64,000 nt of DNA, taken from assembly GCA_006954405.1 (NCBI GenBank), contig LVVQ01000001.1, positions 992,001-1,056,000 of the forward strand, written 5' to 3'. Positions within the stretch are counted from its first letter, which is position 1; every line of letters begins with the position of its first letter. The translations under genes and the position numbers were made by a program. Positions 54,430 through 61,903 of this stretch are shown one piece after another. The stretch comes from Candidatus Methanarcanum hacksteinii. GTDB taxonomy: Archaea > Thermoplasmatota > Thermoplasmata > Methanomassiliicoccales > Methanomethylophilaceae. The notes under the pieces are model-generated. The model was not told where the DNA came from. It did not search any database and was given only the letters and a program-made list of their open reading frames with translations.

Positions 54430-55644
54430 TTACTCCTTCTCCTCTTCGTATGAAGAGACCGGATCTTCGGTGTATACGGAATCGTTGACGACGATTCCGC
54501 TCTTATTATAGGCCTCTTGTATCTTGGTGAATTCCATCCTGATGTCCTTTAGTGTTCTATTGGATCTGACAGATATCACCTCGGGACTCATTCCTGTGAA
54601 ATGCAACGCCAAGATCTCTGCAACATCCTCATCCAACCCTAACCGTCCTTTGAGATACGGGATGTTCTCCTTATAATCGTCCTTGTGAGAGATCATATCA
54701 TCGATCACACCATTCCAGAACTTCGCGTACCTCTCAGACATCGCATGCTTTATCCACGATGAGAAACTCATCGCGGATTCTTCCAGGACCTCGTTCAGAT
54801 ATCTGCATGATACGGGATATGGTCCATCCCAGAGGTATATGCAACCTATACCGTCCTTGAAGAGATAGTTCAATCTCTTACTATCATTCTCCCATAGTTC
54901 TGTCAATTTTTCGGAATTGCCCTTCTCCGACAATACCAATCCGCATTCTGGACAGACCTTGGCCCCATCCGCGGATGAAACCCATTCCATCCCGCAGAAT
55001 CCGCATCTGTATGTCCTGCTCTCTTCCCCTCTGCATTCAGGACATTTCGTATTCCTCTTGGATAATATGAATGGTCTACCGCATCTGAAGCATTCCTTGA
55101 TGACTGGGAGCTCATTCCATTTAGTTGATCTGCATGATGGGCATGTCCTGACGGAGTCAGGACTTGCACCATTGTTCATTATCCATTTATGGCCGCATCT
55201 GAAGCATTTGAGTTTGAACGTATCCTTATCCCATGTCTTCGACCTGCATGATGGACACCTATCTGGATGTTCTATCTTACTCCTCCACACATGACCGCAT
55301 TTACGGCAAGTGAACTGCGGGAGTTTCGCACCTTTCCAGTTCCTTGACTTACATCTTGGGCATTTCAGCGGTTCATCCGAAATGCGGGATATCCAAACGT
55401 GATTGCATTGGTTGCAATGGAATTCCTCGGCATCATCCGATGCATGATAGATGCATTCAGTACAACTATTTTCATCGGAAGGGACATCATAACGGCGTGA
55501 ACGACATTCCGGACAGATCAAAGGCCTCTCGTCTGAACGTGATATCCATTGATGACCGCATTTAAAACAACGTAATCTCTTCCCCTTCCATGAATCGGGT
55601 GACCTTCCCTCATTACGACAGTTCGGCATCATCTTCAGTAACAT
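54430..55644 (-). CDS. Multi-zinc-ribbon protein with C-terminal helix-turn-helix
   Basis: 404 residues. Six zinc ribbons stand in tandem (C26/C29-C44/C47, C77/C80-C95/C98, C113/C116-C130/C133, C147/C150-C168/C171, C185/C188-C201/C204, C214/C217-C231/C234) plus a lone C61/C64 pair. Most repeat the pattern C-x-x-CGH-x-W. The ribbons end by ~235. A middle segment follows, then a helical domain at ~290-385 with a likely helix-turn-helix (MSPEVISVRSNRTLKDIRM). No catalytic motif. Likely a nucleic-acid or protein adaptor; family not recognised beyond the ribbons. Confidence 0.8.
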   Translation of the reverse strand: MLLKMMPNCRNEGRSPDSWKGKRLRCFKCGHQWISRSDERPLICPECRSRRYDVPSDENSCTECIYHASDDAEEFHCNQCNHVWISRISDEPLKCPRCKSRNWKGAKLPQFTCRKCGHVWRSKIEHPDRCPSCRSKTWDKDTFKLKCFRCGHKWIMNNGASPDSVRTCPSCRSTKWNELPVIKECFRCGRPFILSKRNTKCPECRGEESRTYRCGFCGMEWVSSADGAKVCPECGLVLSEKGNSEKLTELWENDSKRLNYLFKDGIGCIYLWDGPYPVSCRYLNEVLEESAMSFSSWIKHAMSERYAKFWNGVIDDMISHKDDYKENIPYLKGRLGLDEDVAEILALHFTGMSPEVISVRSNRTLKDIRMEFTKIQEAYNKSGIVVNDSVYTEDPVSSYEEEKE

Positions 55645-55678
55645 TATAATTGGATGTATAATCCATCATCATTCATTA

Positions 55679-56479
55679 TCAAAGGGTACCTTCAACATAC
55701 CTCTTGGGAAGAACGTAGATCTCCCCATCAGCATCGAAACCGACCCTCGCTTCGACCTCGTACACATCCTTGATCAATTGTTCTGTGATGATCTCCTTAG
55801 GATCACCGACAGCGACGATCTGTCCCTTCTTCATTATGACACAAACCTCGCAATATCTTGCCATCAAGGAGATATCATGCTCAGCCACCATGACGGTCAT
55901 ATCGGATCTCGCCATCTTCTGGAGGTATTCCATCACCTGAAGCTTGTATTTCATATCCAAATGGGATGTGGGTTCATCGACAAGCATCAGCTTAGGTTCC
56001 TGAACATACGCCTTTGCGATGAGTGCGCGTTGTCTCTCTCCCGAAGAACATAGAGCGACCTGTTTCCTTCTCAGATGATCTATGCCGAAAGTCCTCAAAG
56101 CTTCCCTTGTTATGCGTTCATCCTCTGGATTCTCCCACCATATCTTATCGACGAATGGATACCTTCCGAGCATCACCATGTCCATCACACTGATACCGAA
56201 TGTCTGTCCCGCCTCTGCAGGGACATTGGCAACGAGCTTCGCCACTTCCGCGGCCTTCATCGTAGAAACATCCTTCCCATCGATCTCGATCGTTCCTTCT
56301 GTCTGAGGGTGTATCTTGGAGATACACTTCATCATGGTGGACTTGCCGCATCCATTCGGCCCTATCAATCCTATCAACAATCCTTTACCGAACTCTAGAT
56401 CTATCCCTTGAAGGGCCTTGAAACCGTCAAAATCCTTGACCAAGCCTTTGATCTTGAGGACAGGATCATCATCCGTCAT
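55679..56479 (-). CDS. ABC transporter ATPase, BtuD/FecE type
   Basis: 266 residues with Walker A IGPNGCGKST, the signature variant LCSSGERQRALIAKAY and Walker B PKLMLVDEPTSHLD, followed by the H-switch VAEHDISLMARY. It energises uptake of cobalamin, haem or siderophores with the permease upstream, which it overlaps by 11 bases. Corrinoid is favoured here because of the transcobalamin-like proteins in the same operon. It is the last gene of a six-gene minus-strand operon. Confidence 0.92.
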   Translation of the reverse strand: MTDDDPVLKIKGLVKDFDGFKALQGIDLEFGKGLLIGLIGPNGCGKSTMMKCISKIHPQTEGTIEIDGKDVSTMKAAEVAKLVANVPAEAGQTFGISVMDMVMLGRYPFVDKIWWENPEDERITREALRTFGIDHLRRKQVALCSSGERQRALIAKAYVQEPKLMLVDEPTSHLDMKYKLQVMEYLQKMARSDMTVMVAEHDISLMARYCEVCVIMKKGQIVAVGDPKEIITEQLIKDVYEVEARVGFDADGEIYVLPKRYVEGTL

Positions 56480-57605
56480 AATTGCGCCCCCTCTTCATGA
56501 GCATATAAGCGAACACTGGGGTTCCGATCATAGCAGTGATCGCCCCTACAGGAAGTTCCGCAGGGGACATCACAGTCCTTGCGACAAGATCAGCGAACAA
56601 CATCAGCATTGCACCGATCACTATGGATGCAGGCATTATCAAACGGTGATCGCTTCCCAATGCCATACGGCACGCATGCGGTACGACCAGACCGACGAAT
56701 CCTATGATACCAACAAATGCCACACATAAGGAGGTCAATACTGAAGCAATGATCATGGTAACCCTCTTGAACATCTTGACATTCAATCCGAGCTGCGCAG
56801 CCTGATCCTCTCCCATGGAATAAAGGTTGAATTCTCTCGCCCAGACCATGGAGATTATCGATATCCCTATCACAGGGATGAAGACGATCCAAGCATTCTC
56901 CCATGTTATGTTCGCGAATGAACCGTACAACCACCACATGACATCCGTCAGATTGTCCTTCCCCATGGACATGAACACCGTCTGTACTGATGAGAAGGCG
57001 AATCCCACTATGGTTCCTGCCAAGATGTAATTCACAGGCGAACCGCCAGCACCTTCCGCTACCGTCATGGTGATGGCGAAAGCGATGATACCTCCGATGA
57101 TCGCTACGACAGGGATGATGTAGAGGGTGTTGTCAGCAAGGAAGGGTATGCTGAAACCCAATGCGGTGGCCGCCATGGCCAAACAACCTGCTCCAGATGA
57201 TACTCCTGTGATGTAAGGATCGACCAACGGGTTCCTGATTATCGCTTGATACATACATCCTGCTATCGCAAGACCTGCCCCGACAGCGATGGATGCTATC
57301 GTCCTTGGCAATCTTGCGTTATAGATGTATAACTCGATCATATCGAGATTCCTATCTCCGCTGATCGATTTACCGATCGATGAGAACAAAGCAGCAACGG
57401 CATCGCTCAACGGGATCACACCACCCGACGATATCGATATCGAAATCAGGAATGCGATGATCGACATGAACAATCCAAAAAACACTATCAGTCTGAACCT
57501 CTTCTTCTTCAGTTCTATCTCTGATTCATCTGGATTACTCTCCATATCGGATCTCAATCCCCTATATCCCTTCTTCAATTGAGAGAACAGCCCTTCCTTA
57601 GACAT
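56469..57605 (-). CDS. ABC transporter permease, BtuC/FecCD type
   Basis: 378 residues with about ten membrane segments. Typical FecCD motifs are LYIYNARLPRTIASIAVGAGLAIAGCMYQAIIRNPLVDPY, GEDQAAQLGLNVK, and GIIGFVGLVVPHACRMALGSDHR, the last being the coupling helix that meets the ATPase. A cytoplasmic N-terminus of ~55 residues precedes the first segment. It overlaps the propeller gene upstream by eight bases and the ATPase gene downstream by eleven. Confidence 0.93.
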   Translation of the reverse strand: MSKEGLFSQLKKGYRGLRSDMESNPDESEIELKKKRFRLIVFFGLFMSIIAFLISISISSGGVIPLSDAVAALFSSIGKSISGDRNLDMIELYIYNARLPRTIASIAVGAGLAIAGCMYQAIIRNPLVDPYITGVSSGAGCLAMAATALGFSIPFLADNTLYIIPVVAIIGGIIAFAITMTVAEGAGGSPVNYILAGTIVGFAFSSVQTVFMSMGKDNLTDVMWWLYGSFANITWENAWIVFIPVIGISIISMVWAREFNLYSMGEDQAAQLGLNVKMFKRVTMIIASVLTSLCVAFVGIIGFVGLVVPHACRMALGSDHRLIMPASIVIGAMLMLFADLVARTVMSPAELPVGAITAMIGTPVFAYMLMKRGRNYDG

Positions 57606-59463
57606 TAATGGTCCTCCTATATAGTATAATAAATATGATTATAGACAGCACAACGACTATCTCTGTCAGATACCAGGACCAGTGTGCGAAACCAACGGTC
57701 TGCAACGCAAGCACCCTCTCCTCCTCTGTACCTTCGCCCTGTATGTTCGAAAGGCAGTATACTGCGCCGAAGTCGTTACCAGTGTATATCCTCCCATCCA
57801 CGACAGTGGGCGGGACCATGGAGTATGAATCCTCCGAATACGGTGAGAGTAACACTCTCCATATCTCCTCCCCATTGGATGAATCCCATGCTGTCAGCCC
57901 ACCTCCTGTGGGCCAGAACGCCCCAGCGGAATAATCCGTTCCGTAGAGTATACCATCAGCATCCAACGTGAGTGCGCCCTTGATCATCTGATAGTCCTGT
58001 GATTTCCAGATGACCTTCCCATCCCAATCGAATTTGTATATCGCAGTGGTAGCATCTATCTCACTGCCATCGACTTTCATGAATTTCTTGGAACCAGACG
58101 ATAATGGCGAGACATATGTGTAGAATCCGCTATCCGTGACCACAGGTGATGTGAACAACGCACTTAGTTTCCAATCCTTCCCGTCCACCTGTAATGTCTC
58201 ACCGGTCTTAGGGTCCAAAGCGATGAGGAATCCCTCCAACGAGAACAACGCCCCATCCGTACAACCGACGAGGAGATGGGAACCATCCGGAGATAAGGAG
58301 GTCGATGCGGCCGAACCAGGTGTTCCTGGGGCCGTCCTGTTGTCATCACGCATATCGATGACTCTCTTCACCCATACCTCCTTGCCATCATCCGCATTCA
58401 ATGCGTACACGAATCCCTCATAACTTCCGATGAAAAGCATCCTCTTCCCGTCGATCTTGGCTATCGTCGGAGCATGGAAATAGAAACATCCTCTCGTACC
58501 GATATAGTTTCCAGAGGGATCCTCCTCGCAAGGCGGTTCATACTCCCAATCGATGCTCATCTTACCTTCAGATGATAATTTGAGACAAACAACGAGTCCA
58601 TGCGATGTTCCGAAGTATATCCTTCCAGAATCGTATACCGGTGTCGTACCTCCGGTCTGGAATACCCTCCCGTCCCAGATAACATTGCCTGAGGAATTGG
58701 TCGGAGGATCGATCTTCACCTCTATCTTATCCTTTATCTCGCCAGTGAATCTATCGAAACATATCACATCACCACAGGTGAACGTGACGATGAGATAATC
58801 CCCAACGATTACAGGTGTAGTGACCTCATAACCAGCACCCTTGATGCCGTGATATTTCCAAACGATACCTCCTGTGAACCTATCCAATGCGTACACCCAT
58901 GCATCCTCGTCCCCTCCTGTCGCTCCGTACACTCCGCCGGTCGTATGATAGAGCATGTTGCCTGCGACCACCAATCCGGAATCGACGAAACCTGTGGTAT
59001 ATGTGTTGTACCACTCGACAGGCATCTTAGGTTCCTTCTGCCCATGGGATACGGATACATTCGTTGAGAATGATGAACCGCTCAATGTGGTCCATGATGT
59101 CGGATACTCCGGTGTCGATACAGGTGCGAAACCATTGGGATAGTAACCGAACGCTATCGGACCTGAACATGATGTGTTAAGATCGATCCCCTTATCCACC
59201 CATCTGCCATCCCATTGATAGCAATGCCATCCGCAATCAGTGGTCTTCGTTGTCTTGATATCTTTGATTATGTTGAGATCATCCACCGAACTCTCAAGAA
59301 CACTGATGAATGTTGATCCTCCTTTATTCTCGTACCATTGATATTGTCCGTTACCGAAATCCACCAACACATCATCGGACGATGCGGCACCGTCCACTGG
59401 GATCATCGACACCATGGTGAATAGGAGTATGGATAGGATCGCTATCGGCAAGACCTTTCTCAT
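57598..59463 (-). CDS. Membrane-anchored PQQ-type beta-propeller with DUF4430-like N-terminus
   Basis: 621 residues: signal peptide (VLPIAILSILLFTMVSMIPVDGAA), an N-terminal ~100-residue domain with CGWHCYQWDGRWVDKGIDLNTS that resembles the DUF4430/transcobalamin-like beta-grasp, then PQQ-like propeller repeats (for example ALDRFTGGIVWKYHGIKGAGYEVTTPVIVGDYLIV and ALNADDGKEVWVKR). A C-terminal anchor (IVVVLSIIIFIILYRR) ends it. No PQQ-enzyme active site is evident, so it is probably a ligand-binding or scaffold surface protein. It overlaps both neighbours. Confidence 0.82.
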   Translation of the reverse strand: MRKVLPIAILSILLFTMVSMIPVDGAASSDDVLVDFGNGQYQWYENKGGSTFISVLESSVDDLNIIKDIKTTKTTDCGWHCYQWDGRWVDKGIDLNTSCSGPIAFGYYPNGFAPVSTPEYPTSWTTLSGSSFSTNVSVSHGQKEPKMPVEWYNTYTTGFVDSGLVVAGNMLYHTTGGVYGATGGDEDAWVYALDRFTGGIVWKYHGIKGAGYEVTTPVIVGDYLIVTFTCGDVICFDRFTGEIKDKIEVKIDPPTNSSGNVIWDGRVFQTGGTTPVYDSGRIYFGTSHGLVVCLKLSSEGKMSIDWEYEPPCEEDPSGNYIGTRGCFYFHAPTIAKIDGKRMLFIGSYEGFVYALNADDGKEVWVKRVIDMRDDNRTAPGTPGSAASTSLSPDGSHLLVGCTDGALFSLEGFLIALDPKTGETLQVDGKDWKLSALFTSPVVTDSGFYTYVSPLSSGSKKFMKVDGSEIDATTAIYKFDWDGKVIWKSQDYQMIKGALTLDADGILYGTDYSAGAFWPTGGGLTAWDSSNGEEIWRVLLSPYSEDSYSMVPPTVVDGRIYTGNDFGAVYCLSNIQGEGTEEERVLALQTVGFAHWSWYLTEIVVVLSIIIFIILYRRTINV

Positions 59464-60842
59464 ATCATCCCTCTCTGATACTTCAGATAATCCTTGTAAT
59501 CATTCCCGAGGAACTTCGGTATCGTATCCAACGGATCCCTGTATTCGAACTGTTCAGGGTGCAATGCCTTCCCCAACAGTTCGGCTGCCTGGGCCAATCT
59601 TGGCCCAGGCCTTGATAATAGATCTGCGGCCTGACCTGTGAAAACATAGATGTTACCGTTCCTGTATGCAGGCGTTTCTCTCCAGACAGGATCGATACGT
59701 TCCAAGAACCTCTCGTACTCCTCCTGCGAGGTTATCTCATTGTTATGAAGGATGATCATCACCTGCGGTTGCTTGGCATGGATCTGTTCCTTGGAGACCA
59801 TGAACCATGAGGAAGATTGCGAATCGAAGACATTCGTTCCCGATACCTTCGATATTATGCTGGAAGCGAATGTGTTGTTACCGGATGTCCATGGCGATGG
59901 ATCTGCGGATAATGCGATGAATGTCCTGACGGATGCTTGATATCCTATTACTCCGGAGACGGCATCGAACGTTCCTCTGAACGCCTGTATGACGCTGTTC
60001 GCATTCTCACTCAATCCCATCGCAGATGCTACCATCCAGATGTTATCGTAAAGGAGATCGATGTTTGTGACATCGTATGTCACCACACAATCTATCCCTG
60101 ATTTCCTGAGCTTGTCGGCCATAGCAACATGCTCCCCGGTACCTCCTTCGCAGAACACGATATCCGGTCCGAGCTTCACTATCCATTCGTAATTCGGATC
60201 GGAATACCCTCCGACGTTCTTTATCTTGCCTTCGGCCTTCCTCTCCACGATACCTTCGGGATAGTTGCTATACAGATCCGTACCCACGATATATTCCAAA
60301 CCGCCTATCGAACAGATCGTCTCCGTCACAGAGGGTGCCAATGACACCACCCTCAGCTTCTCACCGGTCTTCAATGAATGACCCGAATCAGCGTAACTGT
60401 AGTATGTGAATCCCGTCTGATCCGTACCAAGTATGACATCATCCGGACCTAATGCTCTGGCCCATGATACTATGTCCCCTTCACCGAATGTCACCGATCT
60501 AGGATCATCGCATTGGACCCATTCGCCTCCGTCAAGGATGTACATCCCCCATCTCTTTCCTTGGAGGTTAGATTGTTCGTTGATCGAATGCACTATCGTA
60601 TGCTCATCATCTTGGTAGACGAGAGGATATCCTTTCAGCTCGCACGCTTTCTCCAATAATTGGTAACCATCCATCCCGTTGAATACCAATGGTATCCATA
60701 CCGTATCCCAATAACCGAAATCGATTACCACGCCGCTCCTATCATCCGCTTCGGCCTGCGTAAGGCCCATCGCTGGAGTTAGGATTATGACCGCTACTGC
60801 GACGATAGCGGTTATCGTCAGCTTCTTCGCAGTAGCATTCAT
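59460..60842 (-). CDS. BtuF-like corrinoid-binding protein with DUF4430 domain
   Basis: 460 residues: signal peptide (LTITAIVAVAVIILTPAMGLTQA), a DUF4430/transcobalamin-like domain at ~40-130 (GYQLLEKACEL, RWGMYILDGGEWVQCD), and a class III periplasmic-binding domain from ~160. The latter opens with the typical LRVVSLAPSVTETICSIGGLEYIVGTDLYSNYP and contains LGPDIVFCEGGTG. The fused transcobalamin-like module argues for cobalamin or a related corrinoid. It lacks a lipobox; how it stays at the surface is unclear. It overlaps the propeller gene by four bases. Confidence 0.85.
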   Translation of the reverse strand: MNATAKKLTITAIVAVAVIILTPAMGLTQAEADDRSGVVIDFGYWDTVWIPLVFNGMDGYQLLEKACELKGYPLVYQDDEHTIVHSINEQSNLQGKRWGMYILDGGEWVQCDDPRSVTFGEGDIVSWARALGPDDVILGTDQTGFTYYSYADSGHSLKTGEKLRVVSLAPSVTETICSIGGLEYIVGTDLYSNYPEGIVERKAEGKIKNVGGYSDPNYEWIVKLGPDIVFCEGGTGEHVAMADKLRKSGIDCVVTYDVTNIDLLYDNIWMVASAMGLSENANSVIQAFRGTFDAVSGVIGYQASVRTFIALSADPSPWTSGNNTFASSIISKVSGTNVFDSQSSSWFMVSKEQIHAKQPQVMIILHNNEITSQEEYERFLERIDPVWRETPAYRNGNIYVFTGQAADLLSRPGPRLAQAAELLGKALHPEQFEYRDPLDTIPKFLGNDYKDYLKYQRGMI

Positions 60843-60843
60843 G

Positions 60844-61899
60844 TCATAGGCCCTCTGGTATCTCAGACGGAGTCTGCATCACGATCTCTGCTCCGTCGCC
60901 CGTCTGTTTCTCCGTCGTCGTTTGAAGAACGAGTCCGAAGTAACGATACTTACCAAGGTCATACTTACCAAGCGTCAGATTGTTGTATGTCCATTGTTTG
61001 GTATCATCCAACGTCTTTGCGTTGGGGTTGTAGGTGTATTGGGACCAATATGTCCAATCGCCGTTATTCAATTGGGTATCCGCCCATCCGAGGAAATCCG
61101 TGAACCATCCGAACATATCCTTGCTCATCAGGTGACCATGAACGGTCTCTCCATCCAATTTGTAGTTGAGAACGCCTTTGTCCTCGACCACCTCCACCTC
61201 TGACGAGGGGAACCACGTACTCTTCAGAGCATTCACCAAAGCTTCGTTAGCATTGGTACCCGAACCCTTGACCCAAATACCTCCTTCTATGTCAGATTTG
61301 GTCAATCCAGCCTTCTCCAACCAACCCATCAGGACGTTATATCTTTCTGACGTAGTGAGTTTCTTCCCTTCGGATTTGTCATCCGGTTTGGAATTCGGAT
61401 CCTTAGCTATCTTCTCGATCTCCGACATGTTGGGGATCTGGATGAAGAAATACACTTCGTTGCTTATACTGAACCCTGGCTGCACATATTCCGTTTTACC
61501 ATTGTTCGTTATCTTCTTCGCATACTCCAACACAAGTGTGGAATCGTCCCTGAGATCAGTATCCTTCGCGGGCACCCATCCCTTCAGACTCTGCCATCTG
61601 AAGACGATCCATGATTCATCAATAGTATTCTCCTTATTCTTATAACTCTGAACATTACCATTGCTCTTCAGAACGATGTCGTCACCTAACGTCTTGGTTA
61701 GAATATCCTTCACATTCATCCCTGTGGCAGCATATTCCTTATAGGCCCCATCCTCCTGGGCGACCTCAAGTGTTACACTATAGATCTTACCATCCTTGGT
61801 GTCATCGTTCCCATCTCCAGTCATCATCATGACGGCTGCTGCGATACCTATGACAGCAACGACCGCCACCATCAGGATGATCAACGTATTCTTCTTCAT
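60844..61899 (-). CDS. Surface protein with two DUF4430-like domains
   Basis: 351 residues: an N-terminal membrane anchor or signal (TLIILMVAVVAVIGIAAAVMMM), a first DUF4430-like unit (ESWIVFRWQSLKGWVPAKDTDLRDDS at ~95-125), a linker, and a second unit near the end (NGDWTYWSQYTYNP...YRYFGLVLQT). DUF4430 is the beta-grasp fold of the transcobalamin and intrinsic-factor C-terminal domain. It is probably a corrinoid-binding receptor. One base separates its stop from the next gene's start and four bases separate it from the gene upstream. Confidence 0.75.
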   Translation of the reverse strand: MKKNTLIILMVAVVAVIGIAAAVMMMTGDGNDDTKDGKIYSVTLEVAQEDGAYKEYAATGMNVKDILTKTLGDDIVLKSNGNVQSYKNKENTIDESWIVFRWQSLKGWVPAKDTDLRDDSTLVLEYAKKITNNGKTEYVQPGFSISNEVYFFIQIPNMSEIEKIAKDPNSKPDDKSEGKKLTTSERYNVLMGWLEKAGLTKSDIEGGIWVKGSGTNANEALVNALKSTWFPSSEVEVVEDKGVLNYKLDGETVHGHLMSKDMFGWFTDFLGWADTQLNNGDWTYWSQYTYNPNAKTLDDTKQWTYNNLTLGKYDLGKYRYFGLVLQTTTEKQTGDGAEIVMQTPSEIPEGL

Positions 61900-61903
61900 A
61901 ATA

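Noticed and set aside
57598..59463. PQQ-dependent alcohol dehydrogenase
   Set aside because: The propeller repeats match, but no cofactor-site cysteine pair or catalytic motif is evident and the protein is tied to an uptake operon.
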